From the NCBI GenBank assembly GCA_905160935.1, contig CAJHZI010000429.1, positions 456,501 to 520,500 on the forward strand: DNA of 64,000 bases. Reading direction: 5' to 3'. The position numbers and the translations under genes were made by a program. Below are positions 1-12,600 of this stretch, piece after piece (within the stretch, counting starts at the first letter, position 1; the number at the start of each line of letters is the position of its first letter). The stretch comes from Enchytraeus crypticus (lineage: Eukaryota; Annelida; Clitellata; Enchytraeida; Enchytraeidae). Below the pieces are notes generated by a model. The model was not told the DNA's origin and did not search any database. It saw nothing but the letters and a program-made list of their open reading frames with translations.

Positions 1-1613
1 CGGACTCGCTCATCCAGCCGGAGTAGCAAATCGTAGTCCTCAGGGCTCAGTTCTCGGTCCTGAAGAGCCAACAGGACGCTAACGATATCAGTGGGTAGCT
101 CGGAGTCTGCTGTTTCGTGATTGGCGATGTAGGGTCTTTCAGAAAGACTGTTTCCCCCACTACCTCGATAGTGAGTTCTGCGTTCCCAGTTTCCGCGCCC
201 GCGCCAGTGAGTTCTACTTCCCGAGTACCCTGGACCGTAATTCCTACACCTACTTCTCCCGTATCGAGAAATGAATCGTTTCGCTGTGGCATAAGTGAAA
301 GTTTCGAGGCTCATTTCACGCTTGCGGGGTCTTGAGTATATGGGGTATTCTTTAGGAGGAAGAGGAAGTTTCTTCGAGGCACGGTAGTGCATGAAGAAGG
401 TTTGTTGCTGTATCTTCTCCAATATAGGATACGCTCGTCTTTCTATTTGACGCGATTTACTAGATTTATTTCTACTTGACCGGTGCTCGGAAGTCTTTTG
501 TTTTTCAATTTCATTCAGCCTGGGTAATAAATGGTGTAGTGATTTTAGTACGGAATTGCTGAAAATGGAGTGAAAATCCGAAACAATGTCGTATCTGCAA
601 TCTATTCGAGAATTATTGCAGTATTTTAAGGGCGAATTTCCGTGTTTGAAATGGCAGCTTCTCGAATATTCATGGTGGATTTTTATATTTCTGAAGTTTG
701 CTAGCCTCAATGAACAAGTGTCGTTATCAGTATCTGAGAATGACTGGACAAAATTCGAAGAAAAACTCTTTCGGATATTTTTTCCTTCATTATATTCATT
801 GGAATTATTCTTAGTCACAGCTCTCTGATATTGTTCTAATTTACTACAGTTTTCATTTTCATATTTATCATTATATAAATTCACTTCTTCGTAATTAATA
901 TTTTCAAATTGTCTCACATATTCTGCATAATCAGAGTCAAAATCTGTCATCTCTCCACTGTCAGAACGTCTAAGACGATTAAATCTGTCAGAAAATGTCA
1001 GATAGCTAAATCCCGTGCTAAATGGGCACTTAATCCATCTTTTTGATCGACGAATTTGACCTTTATTTCGAGTCGTTCTTCTGCCACTTCTTATATCTTC
1101 ATATCTGCTGTCTGTGATGACGGGAAGATTGCTCTGAGGGGTTTTCCCAGCGTCAGGTCTATTATCACTTGTATCTGGGCTAAAGTACGCATCAGAGATC
1201 GACCAGTGGTTTACTGAATTCATGTTGGAAGAAGACCAACTTCGTTTTAAGATCTTATGCTTTCTTATTAGTCTTTTTGAATCATAAATATAGATATATT
1301 TTGTATTTGTGTAATTGTTTTTTCTTTCTACGGAGACATGTGGGAGCAGCTTAAAATAGATTATATCCGAGGTAGTGGCCTCTAAACTTATACATCTCCT
1401 TGGAGTTCTCAGTGTGAAAGATTTCAAATTTCTTCCGCTTTCATCGGTCAGTCAGACACCATTTTTGTCGTATCTCATCGTGATGACCGATTTCCCAAAC
1501 TCTAGTAGTTCAAGATTACCAAAGTTATCCATATGATCTTTCTTAAATGCTTCTCGATCGTTGCTCTCGGTTGAGGAAAGTTTAGAGGAATAGTTCAGAG
1601 GAAATAAGAACAT
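1..1613 (-). CDS. Unrecognised protein, N-terminal part, truncated by window edge
   Basis: One minus-strand frame is open from the ATG at 1613 to the left edge, except for one TGA at 1452-1454. In-frame ATGs lie at 1613, 1532 and 1223; downstream of the TGA 483 codons are open, which is far beyond chance in this AT-rich DNA. The protein is hydrophilic and rich in S, R, N, K and Y. An RG-rich stretch (GPGYSGSRTHWRGRGNWERR) lies near 180-250 and a compact helical-looking segment, LLALQDRELSPEDYDLLLRL, at the edge. From memory, a similar L..R-L-PEDY-LLLRLDE segment precedes a RING-H2 finger in some metazoan ubiquitin ligases; the finger would lie outside the window. If the TGA is real, translation may start at 1223, or the upstream part may be a separate or decayed exon. 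A reading error or recoded UGA is also possible. No function is assigned. Confidence 0.55.
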
Positions 1614-2354
1614 GCGTAATAAATAGACCTATATTCGAAGTATGAATTAATTATCCAGAATATATGCTGCACCTTACTTAAGATGAGTTTAATATACATG
1701 TAGTATATTAATATATTACTACATAATATTGGCTACACGCCTATCGCTTAATTTATTTTACTAAAGGATAGCAATATACGACCAAAGTCTAACAATTTAA
1801 GATTAATCGTTACCAATTAAGTTTAATTAACAAAGGATTCATAATTATATACTGTAATACTAAATAGTCCAATATGAAAAATTCATTCCTATTTAAATTT
1901 AAGCCTAATCATAATTATAATTCAAACGTAATGAAAACATTTAAAATATAATTTGAAGAGGCTTTAAGGCATATCGAGTTACATTTGCCAACTATTACGT
2001 TCTGAACAAGTTAATGCAGAATTATGTCGTAGTAATCTATTCTCTGCAGTTCGACCTACATCACGTTGTGTAATCAAAGCCTTTGTACTAATAATAGACA
2101 CTCACTGTACCGCGGCTGCTGATTGGTCGCAATAGTTACACAACCTCAGGTAAGAGAGTATTATCCTGTGCGGCCGTATGAACAAAACTTGATCACATTG
2201 CTTAATAAATGACAGCTAAACGTGCTGTAATTTATGCACAAATTATATTTTACCGATTTTTACCGGTAAAAATCTCACTCAACCAGTAAAATCGATAAAA
2301 ATTAAATGCTCGCCAGCCGCATACTGTTGCTACATCGCACTGCAGAATAACAAC

Positions 2355-2660
2355 AAGAACTACAACATAATTAGAGTGCTACTGTCGTCCATGACAACAC
2401 TGAGCACTATGATACCAAATCCAATACGATGAGCAGAGTGTGGGGCTTAAAAACGGAGCAAGTCAAATCCGAGAATTCAGTCCGAGGAAGGGTACAAGTG
2501 GAATGGAGGTTTATGTGTTGGTCTCAGTTCCTGTGCAACGGTTGAATAGGAGAGGTCAAAGAGAAAAGCCTTCAACCGTCTATGAAACGATTCATACAGA
2601 AGGAAAGGATGGTCAGGAGATGAATAACACAACCATAACCAAAACACAACCATAATAGAG
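2355..2660 (-). mobile_element. LINE 3' fragment (CR1/L2-like family of this window)
   Basis: The minus strand encodes ESFHRRLKAFLFDLSYS and ELRPTHKPP, matching the C-terminal tail of the reverse transcriptase in the larger LINE near 30.3-30.5 kb. The outer end carries the family's 3' terminus (TTAGAGTGCTACTGTCGTCC on the plus strand). It is a 5'-truncated relic. Confidence 0.6.
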
Positions 2661-3105
2661 CGGAGTACTAGGTCACCAAGTTGTAACTGAATAAGACTCA
2701 AGCAAGACACCTTCGGGTGATACATTCTATCAAATGAAAGTTAAATTAAGACTCGGCATATCATCATAATCTGATGATTATGATGATATGGTTTTAAAGT
2801 CAAGGTCAGAAGCCCGAAGGCCTTCGCTTCAAGATCAGGTGTACCGGTGAACCGTTGTACTGTTAAACTCGACCATCGCCGAGGTACAACAACCGACATA
2901 CCAACCAAAGCTATCAGTTTAGGTTTATAGACTTTTTTACGGATATAGGCAGTCTAACCTTTTCACAGCTGTCATCTCATGGCTCAAAGGATGATTGGAG
3001 CGCGACAAACCGTAAGAGAGTTACGTCGTTAGAAGTTTGCTTGTAGGCCTACTATTCTCTAAAATCTGTGAATTGTAACAAACTCGTTCTCCAAACAATG
3101 GTACA

Positions 3106-3470
3106 TGTCACGTTTATACTGAACTTCATTTGTGTCTATGCCGGAACAGAGATAAGCTTTAACGTTTATGCTGCACTTCATTTGTGCCTATGCTGGCACA
3201 GAGATAAGCTTTAACGTTAATACTACACTTCATTTGTGTCTATGCTGGCAAAGAGATAAGCTGTAGCGTTTATACTGCATTTCATTTGTGCCTATGCTGG
3301 CACAGAGGTAAGCTTTAACGTTTGTGCTGCACTTCTTTTGTGCCTATGCTGGCAAAAGAGTTAAGCTGTAACGTTTGTACTACACTGCAGTTGTGCCTGT
3401 GCTGACACGTTTATAAGCTTTAACGTTTGTGCTACACTACCCTTGTTCCTGTGCTTCTACATTACAAAGC
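3106..3470. repeat. 52-bp tandem repeat, about 7 copies
   Basis: Units of about 52 bp repeat the theme CTTCATTTGTGCCTATGCTG followed by GCACAGAGATAAGCTTTAACG. Copies diverge by a few bases and the rightmost two are the most degraded. It is intergenic and has no coding potential. Confidence 0.85.
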
Positions 3471-3629
3471 TTTGTTACCCGTACGAAGAAAGAAACCTTA
3501 ATTTTAAAAAATCAAATAACTTGATTTTCTACGAATCTTTGAATAGCTAGTATTTCAATTATGATATCCAGAAACTTTATTAGCTTTAGGTAGGTTGAAG
3601 TGTATTAAACATCATGAGTTAAAAACGCT

Positions 3630-3757
3630 ACTGCTAAGTTTAATGTCAGTTCTCTGTTTGACAGCATGTCAGTGCCGGGGAGAGCCTTGGATTTAAACCC
3701 TGCACCCACTGATCCGCTGTCGAACAATCTACCAATAGGCTCCCGGCTCAGACTAAT
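3630..3757 (-). mobile_element. tRNA-derived SINE piece
   Basis: It shares the order 'AACGTCAGTT..C.GCATGTCAGTG.CGGG..GAGC..TGGATTT.AACCC' with copies at 22.0, 22.3 and 46.9 kb. These are the reverse complement of the better copy at 47.67-47.83 kb that has recognisable pol III A and B boxes. Confidence 0.55.
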
Positions 3758-4558
3758 TTAGTAGCACAAAGATTTTCTTTAAGATAACTCGACAAACTCG
3801 AGCTACCGGCATAAAGACTAGTCGAAGCATGTTAAGCCTTCATTTCACAAAGCTAACAGCAGTTCAGTACCGCTTAACTTGAGAGAAAATAAAAATGATT
3901 CCAAAATGAGTAATGAATAATTTTAATTTAAAAATATACACGTTTTATGAACGACAAGTAAATATGTGTATTAAACGCTCTAATTTTAAATAGCGATTGA
4001 AGAGCCTCTTTAAAGTGCTGAACTAGTTCATAACTACAAGGAATATGTAGTGCCGGAATAGTTATAGGACCAATCCACCACAGTATGCTTATCAACTGTT
4101 AAATAGTTAAATGCAGTAGACCAAACATTTTACCAAAACTCTCTCTTTCACTTTTTCTCTCTCTCCAGCTAATGCGAAGTGGCCAAACTGACAGATAGAC
4201 CAATCAACATTAGTATATAATACAGCGCAACAGGTGGCATTAAATTCCATAATTATGCACCGCTACTATATTTATATTTTACAACGAACATGACAGCTGG
4301 GTCACTATATAATCACAACGTAGGTAAGGTTGATCCAGCTGATAATGCACTTAAGTCCTCCATGGTTTGATTAGTTACATATACCATCGATTTATAAGTA
4401 CCATAATAAGAAGATTTATTTACCACTGTATGACTAATTAATAATTAGTAAACGATAAAGATTTTGCCCCAATAGTAAATAGCTACATCATTGAAACATA
4501 CGTGCCTCAAAATCACACGCAATTTAAATCACATTCACATCTCAAATACGCAATTCAA

Positions 4559-4570
<12 letters not shown>

Positions 4571-4650
<80 letters not shown>

Positions 4651-4656
4651 ATATAA
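4571..4656. repeat. (AT)n microsatellite with a short (CA)n lead
   Basis: A CACACACACA run is followed by about 80 bp of nearly pure AT, interrupted by two TATTATAT steps. Open frames reading Y-I repeats across it are low-complexity artefacts. Confidence 0.95.
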
Positions 4657-4734
4657 CTTGCCACATACACAATATGGAAATTCACTCATAAAAACACATA
4701 AAATGCTGAATATGAAATTTTTGCGTATATAATT

Positions 4735-4993
4735 TCCCCATCGGGTGTCCGGGCCACTACAGAATAGATCAACTTTGACATGCACGTGTTGTAAGAGGAT
4801 ACCAAGTATAAACTGAGGAAGACAATAGGAAACTATCTCAGAAGCCTTATTTTTTAATAATATTTTGATCAACAGAGCGTGATTAACGAGCATGAACGCT
4901 GACTTGAGTAGTAATATAAGCCTAGGACCGGACATCTGATAGAAAACTAGAGAAAGAGAGACACAGAGTGAGAGAGAGAGAGAGAGAGAGTGA
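4735..4993 (+). mobile_element. SINE family C copy (GA-tailed), degraded
   Basis: It contains the family's head (GTGTCCGGGCCACT.. GAATAGATCAACTTTGACATGCACG), then the AACTGAGGAA..CAATAGGAAAC block. It ends near a (GA)n tract at 4966-4990, like the better copy at 61.45-61.75 kb. The middle is degraded. Confidence 0.5.
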
Positions 4994-6613
4994 GAAGGAG
5001 AAAGATTAATATTTATATCGTCGATTTACCCTAGTACTGTTGATATTGAAAAATCCATTTATCACAATATCATTTATAACTGCTGCTCTACCACTGTCAG
5101 ATTGATCAGTGTATAATCAAATTACCATTAAAAGTGACATCTGTTGCTAAGATAAAACTTCAACAAGCCCACTCCTAATTGATGTATTAGAGAAAATGTA
5201 CACAATGGCGCTCTATATGTCAATAAGAGCCACCACCTAAACACGCGCCTGGAAGGTTAATCAGATATCTTGCTACCGGCAGCCGATTTAATCTATGCAC
5301 AGCAAAGAGATACGATTAATAAATAGCTGAAAATCTAACAAAATGCGCACGTTAAATTTGTCAGTAAGATTGGTTTCAGTCACAGAGAAGCTGTATAAGA
5401 CGTTGTTGTTGTAAATAATTGAAGTGGGTCGATGAAACAGACAACTGAGTGACGTCTTGAAATTCATCGTAAGACCGGCGCAACACTGTTACCTAATATC
5501 GCGTCACAGAGCATTATATAACGTAAATATGCGCTGTGAATAGCTTGAGCTAACACGTTCAGTAACATTAAGTACATATTCATAAGCTGCTTCAATATAT
5601 GCACCGAATAGACGTGTCCAGTCTATATAGAAATGTAGAGTTAAGACTGTAAACTGGTAAAGTCTAGTACATTTTTAGAGAAATAAATACTAATGACATT
5701 CGTAGGAAGAAATCCAGTTATGTTTACAGTTCTAATATCATAGAGTGATGAGATTGTGCAAAGATTATGACCTAAAAGGACGCAGACATTGATATTGCAG
5801 TGCATCTCATATAATAGTAAAAAACGTGTTAAAAGCTAAATGCAATTTTATCACTCTAGATAAGTAAAAAGACACCCACGGCGTTGTACTTTTATAACCG
5901 ACTTATCTCACTATAACGCTGCTTTATCTGCAGTCTCCACATACAGTTCAGCACATTGCACAACATCCAGATCTATCACTCATACCTCGCACTCTCTTTT
6001 CATAAGACTAAAAACCTTCGATATTCTTTCATCACATAATATCAAAAATTGTCTCAGAGTTATCTAACTTTAAACCATTTATCAATATGTTTAGGCGCAC
6101 ACACACACAGTCGGTTGCTCACCTTAGATATATGTTCTGTTCAATCACAACTCGGTGTTAAATCGTTCAATTCCTTCTGTAGCAACTCTACTGTACTGCG
6201 TAACAAGGCAGAATACATCATTACAGTACAGTGGAACAAACGTCTGTTCACAGGTTTACTCAATCGCTAATAGAGGCTGGCCTTTTACGAGTTTTACGAT
6301 GATGAAACAAGCCGAGTATTTCTCTCTTACTCTGTCCACTGACGTGTGTTGATAGTTATCGCGCTAGATAGAGGCAGTTATGACTCCTCACTGCAGGTGG
6401 CTCATTATAAAGCTGGATTCATGCTGGATAGAGGCAGTCATGACTCCTTGATGTAGGCAGAGAAGATCTTTAGATGCCTTCAGACTCTTGCTGCCTTTAG
6501 ACAGGCATCTGATCATAGCAAACACACGCAAAGATTGGTGGAGAGTAGAGGAGTTAACGAGAGAGTGGATTAGAGGGACTGATGAGTACTGATTAAGCGT
6601 GACTCTTCCACTC

Positions 6614-6694
6614 TCAGCGTAGATCAGACTGTCGCTGCTGTTTCTGCTGCTCCAACAGCTTCTCCAGGGGTGAAGGACCTCCCTGCCATATATT
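6614..6694 (-). CDS. SMG7: SMG7 exon 22 (last coding exon)
   Basis: The acceptor is TTGTGCAG at 6695-6702. It encodes NIWQGGPSPLEKLLEQQKQQ followed by RQSDLR and a TGA at 6614-6616. It matches the conserved vertebrate SMG7 end (..SIWSS..GPSALEQLLMQQKQ). It is in phase 0 with exon 21. Confidence 0.93.
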   Translation of the reverse strand, partial: NIWQGGPSPLEKLLEQQKQQRQSDLR

Positions 6695-9600
6695 CTGCAC
6701 AACAAGAACAACAACAATATCCTCACTAAATCGCCCATTCATAGAGACACTAATAGGCTTCTGAGGACATCTTGACGTTAAACCATGATCACATATTAAA
6801 AGATAAATTACAGGGTCACATAATATCATACGTCAGTATCAGTAAATAGGTACAACGTGAAGAGAAGTATATCATTGATCTATCATCAGTAGTTTCAGTA
6901 TTATCAATTTATCAGTAGCGTCAATATTATTAATTTGATGATTAAAATTTTCCCATCACAAGGATTTGACCTCAACCACAATCCTCCTAAGTATCTGTGT
7001 TAGTCAACTTTTACAAAACACATGCAGTTATTAAAAAGTCACAATTCAAGTATTCAGTTTGAGAAATGGACATGCCAAATAACGTTAAATCCCTACTTGT
7101 GTAGTAACACAAAATATGTTTTGTTCCTACCCACTTATTAAAATTATTTTAATAACATATTTGCCCCAAGATACTCGACTAGTCAGAGCTAAAGCATTTA
7201 CATGATTTACAGAAGCTGATACAGGCCACCAAAACTAAAGAAAACGTTGAATGACGGTGACATCACGATACCATCTCAGAACTAACACTATTTACAACAA
7301 CGACTTTAATTTTAAATTAGAAAGACCACAGTCACGAGTTGCTGCCTGGCACCATATAGGTACAGAACTCACTTATTTATTTATTTAGTGCCACTACTAA
7401 ACATAGCAGGGACACCAAGTCTGTTCCGCTGGAGATTATTACGGGCATGTCAGCAGTGGGCGGGGTTAATGAGCTGTTGACCGAGCACGATAGGGCACAT
7501 AACTCGCTCACCAGTATTAATACTTTACTGGTCTGCCATCGAAGACATGGACTGATCCAGTAGCCATATATAATCAATTAGATAGTGGAGGAAAAGTGAA
7601 TAAGAACTGCAGATAATAATAATAAAAACAATTAGAGTGCTAGAGTCATCATTGACAACATCGAGCACTATTGAGACAAAATCAAGCCAGCGAGCAAAAA
7701 TAAGGTCCAAACAAGGTGCAAGTTCCAAAATCCAGAAATCAGTCCAAAGTAAAGGGAATTAAAGAAAAGGCGGTTTAGACGCAGGTCGCAGCTCATGGAT
7801 GCTGGATGGAAAAGAGAGATGGAAAAGATAGGTCTTCAACTGCCAGTACAACTGTTCATAGGAAAGCAAAAACTGATGTTATTCAAATGTCAGTCAATTA
7901 AATCAGTACCTGAAGACTGATGGACATCACATCAGCCCCTGCTCTGCTCACAGCAGGGGACAGGGGCCCCACCGTTGAGGAGTGGGCAGCAGACCCCACC
8001 GCCCTGCTGGACAGTTGGGCGGGAGAGATGGGCCCGCCCACAGCCGATACACTGTTCCATGGACTCAACAGTTCTCCTGATCTATCTGACCACACCCTCG
8101 CCTCTTTAGTGACAGGTTGAGCTCCTCCCTTAGCTCCGCCCACAGCCACAGTGTCACGTGATAGATAGCCCGCCATCTCGTGTGCATTGTCTGCAGTAAT
8201 AAATTTTTTATATTGATGTTTAATTAGGTTCGTGTCTAATTGCGATATTTCATGAGTTAATTAAAAATATTTAAAATATTTATCTGTTAATTGCAACCAT
8301 TTGCTAAAAGCAACAATGAACAGAGACATATGGAGGAATATGACGGTGACCACCAGGCTTGGAACAGGCACGGCACTTAGAGAAGATTTGTTAATTAATT
8401 TAAATAATTACTTTTCAATATAAAAAATATTCAAAAATATTACTTATCTAGTTCCCTCCATGTCGACCCCGAATATGGATTAACAGCATGCTAAACAGAA
8501 GTTTTTTTCTAAGCTATTTCAGAGAAACAGTATTTGACATCAAAACTTCATTGACAATCAGAGAGTTGAGGAAAGTTTTAGTATCATTTAAAATGGCTAA
8601 TTTTCCAAAAGTTTTAAATGTTGAGCAAAACCGGTAATTTCATCAATTATAATAAGCACGACGAATTGAGATTATAGTATATGATATATACTGTCTGCTG
8701 AACTGAGATTAGAGTAAGCCATAATTGATATATACTGTCTGCTGAACTGAGATTCTATATATTTGAATACATACAGTATAAATTGAGTTTGTTACAACAA
8801 ATCTCATACCAGTTTTGTGTTGCTGCTCAAAACTGACAGACCACGGGGACTGGCTGAACAACGAGTAACCGCCTCCAACAGCCTCTTTCTTTTTTTCTTC
8901 TTCTTTCATCTGTTGTTGTTGCTGCTGAAACTTGTACTGCTGCTGCAGCTGATGTTGTTGCTGCTGCTGCAGCTGCTGTAGTAACATTTGCTGCCGCTGT
9001 TGTAATTATATAATAAAGTAACGATTAAAAATATTGGTAACTAGTACCAACTCTGTAACTCTCATAGCAGTAACTCTGTATGTTTAATTAACTAAATCAA
9101 GAAATGGCGTAGAAGAATAAAATTACTTTCTAAATATTACACCAATATTTTTGAGTTAATGAAAAGAAAATACACCCATTTACCTTGCGGTATTATGCTG
9201 GTGCTGGAGTATTATAGCAAATACTGGAGTGTTCAACATAGTAAATCGACACCAACAAATCACCAAATGTCTTCATCAACGTCACGGCTCACAACAAACA
9301 AGAATCTAATCTAATAACTTAATAATGACTAATCTTATCTATTTCTTATTTCAAGTTACACAATCATAGTATGAGAACACAAGTTTGAAAAAGCTCAGTT
9401 GTATAGTCACTGATATAATGTAATTATTAAAATCTTGATTAATTATCGTCCAATGTTAACAAATAAGCATGCACTACAAATGAGCAAATAGACCAATAAA
9501 AAGCGCTCAGATGTTGGAGATGAGTAAGTACTATTACACTGCAAGTGGCATACAACTAGACATGTATAACTATTATCTTCTACCAGTGTTATGAAGTAAC

Positions 9601-12600
9601 GGAATATACAGGCAAGAGACACGAAGCCATGGTTACCACTATATCAGTCGTCACGTGACCTCGTGCTGATTGGCTGCTGTGATTCAAGCTGTCGAAACTG
9701 CTGTGATTCAGCAGCTCAAGCTCGCTCTGATTCGCCGCAGCTGAGAGAAGTCTCGCCAGCTGCTGCTGCTGCTCAGCTAACAGAAGATTTGTATCCGCAG
9801 ATAGATTAGCTGCAGTCTGTCGCGGCTGTGACGACAAAGTGTTGGGAAAAATCAATTCCTGTTGTTTCTGAGTCAACAGCTGCTGTTGCTGCGTCAACAG
9901 CTGCTGTTGCTGCGCTCGCTGTTGCTGTTGCATGAGCTGTGCCTGTTGCTGTAGCTTAGCCTGATGCTGCTGCTGCTGTTGTAACTGCTGTGCTTGTAGC
10001 TGCTGTACCTGTAACTGCTTTTCGTTCTGTCCTCTCAGTATCTGATCTTCCAGTAATTGCTGCTCCAGCATTAGTAACTGCTGCTGCTGCAACTGCTGCT
10101 GCTGCTTCATTTGTAACTCCTGCCGCTGCTGATTTTGCAGTTGCTGTTGAAACGCCGCCCACAGCTCATCTTGTTCTGATGTCTGTCCCCTGGGTCGTGC
10201 ATTTCCTATCGATCCGACAGTAAGATTTGAATTCAACACAGATGCAGGCTGCGTTGCTGCAGCATTACTGAACGCTGCTGACCGATTCTGAATTAAGCCA
10301 CCAAACTGTGGGTATGCGCTACCACCCACTCCTGCACTGGCTTCTGCAATCATCTTCCTAACATCAGCCGCATAAGATTCGGAGATTAAATCAGAGAAAT
10401 TCTGATTAGCCTGAGAAAATGCTGGAGCATATATCGATCCCGACGAAGTTCCAGACTGAAGAGAATTCGACAGCGGCCCAGTGGGGAGGAGAGATCCACT
10501 CGTGGAAGAGTTCTGACTGGAAGCAAATGACGAGATTTGGTTCAACGTTGAGCTGCCTACATTTAACACAGCTGGGTCTTCCAGTTTAAAGGACGACGCA
10601 GACGACCAGAGCTTGGACAAAGGTTTCTGGACAAAGTCTCTGGCACTGTGGTCGACATTTTCAGGTTTTACTAATAATCCTAATCCACTCGTTGTCAGGT
10701 CGTTGGGATAGGACATCTGATAGCCAGCTGGTTCAGCTTCCACGCCTGCCTGATTGTAGAACCCGCTCCCACCCAGGGACGGAATACCAGCGGCCTGGCT
10801 GATCAAATTACCAACAGGATGGTTTCCCATCGCAGTAACTCCCCTCGCATCGGTGAACTTTTGACTCGTACTGAACTGATTCAAAGCGTGACCTTGAACT
10901 TGACCCTGAAGTTGATTTCTTGGTCGACCGACAGCATGGTCCTCCTGAGATAACCACGATGTGTTGAGGTTTGTCTGAGGAGCAGAGTGGTTGAAGGAAT
11001 AGTTGCCGATATTCTGCAGAGGAGGGCTGGAAGCCTCCAGGCCAGCAGTGGTGGTGGCGTTGAACAGCCCTCCGATGTTGTTTATCTCGGAGGCTGCAGA
11101 CATGCCGGAACCAGCGGAGCTCTGGGAGAGTCCGTCCAGTCCCAGGAGTTCCCTGTTCTTCCAGCCCATTCCACCATTCTCAGTCAGTTCTGTATACGGG
11201 TCGAGAGCTGCGACTTCAAAGTCTGATTTCTTTAGTGATGGAAACACGTCCTTAAACCCGCTGTCCATCTAAGCCAATCAATCAATCAGATCAATCAACC
11301 CTAAACAAATTAAATGATTGGATACAGGGCCACGCAAGAGTAAACAACTTGGATATAAAGAAAATTATATACAATTTAATCCTATTTAAAACAGATAACT
11401 ATATTTCTTAAGAGTGACAGAAATGGTGTTTAAAGTTATTTAATGATATATACTGTTAGCGTTAAATTCTACATTATTCACAGAAATAAACTAGTTAATA
11501 ATATCAGCATCATAACGTATAATATCATTAGAGATGTTTCAAGAGTTACATGAATAAATTTGTAGCAAACGTCAATAAAAAATAGTTCATGTTCATAACT
11601 TCCAGCGAATAACGGAGAGGAAAAGCTGATTTACTGGAACTCAACATCATCATCATTATCTTCCCTTAAATCCCAGATAACCAGGGTTGGGCCACGAATA
11701 GACCTTCTACAGTCCTAATGATACTTACGAAGTTTATCCATTTGTTTAAGTTTTGTGGCAATTACTGGAACCTAGGCGCTCACCAACCGAATGCCCTTTT
11801 TGACGTTGGTATGGATCTTAGTGCGTTACTGGAACTCAGCATTTAAAATAATTTAGAGAAAAACGGCAAATATAAGAGCACAGAGTTAATTAATTGCGTT
11901 AACCATGTCGTATCCGGCTTGCTGAAGAAGAGATCAACAGTGTACTGCACGTGTCGCAGAAGGCGACTAAGCACTAAGATCCGAACCAATGGCAGAAAGT
12001 CATTCGGTTGATGAGCGCCTAGGTTCCTGAAAGTGCTACAAAAGTTTCCAAAACTAATGGAAAAGCTTTCAATTCGTATCCCGACCCTAGTTAAACTGCA
12101 ATTCATGGGAAGAAGATGATGATTTTAATTATCATTACCGGTGTTCCGGCGGCTGAGACAGGATAAGCCTTACTATCCTGATCAGATTTATTCGTCAGAT
12201 CACTCAGACACGAGCCTCGACCTTCCTCACCCGGTGATTCTCTCTTAATTCTCTGCATGAAAGCCTGCAAGTATAGAAAAGTTCAACACTCTCAAAGCCT
12301 GCAAGTATAGAACAGTTCAACACTCTTAAAGACTGCAAGTATGGAACAGTTCAATACTCTCAAAGCCTGCAAGTATAGAACAGTTCAATACTCTAAAGCC
12401 TGCAAGTATGGAACTGTTCAATACTCTTAAAGACTTCAAGTATAGAACTGTTCAACACTTTCAAAGACTACAATTATAAAACAGTTCAACACTCTCAAAG
12501 CCTGCAAGTATAGAAAGTTCAACAGTCTTAAAGCCTGCAAGTATAGAACAGTTCAACAGTCTTAAAGCCTGCAGGCATAGAACAGTTCAACACTCTTAAA

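Larger units (their letters stand above)
1620..6613. other. Intergenic and SMG7 3' flank
   Basis: No gene was recognised here. The stretch holds a LINE 3' fragment near 2.36-2.66 kb, a 52-bp tandem repeat at 3.1-3.47 kb, a tRNA-SINE piece near 3.63-3.76 kb, an AT microsatellite at 4.57-4.66 kb and a SINE piece ending in GA repeats near 4.73-4.99 kb. The right part must include the SMG7 3' UTR, since the stop codon is at 6614-6616. No strong poly(A) signal close to the stop was identified. Confidence 0.6.

Noticed and set aside
47-335. Short complete open frames on both strands near the left edge
   Set aside because: They overlap the long minus-strand frame that runs off the edge, which is far longer and more protein-like; these are shadows.
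9956-10223. A-rich open frames in other frames of the Q-rich exon
   Set aside because: CAG/CAA repeats read in shifted frames give alanine runs. SMG7 splice phase fixes the glutamine frame.
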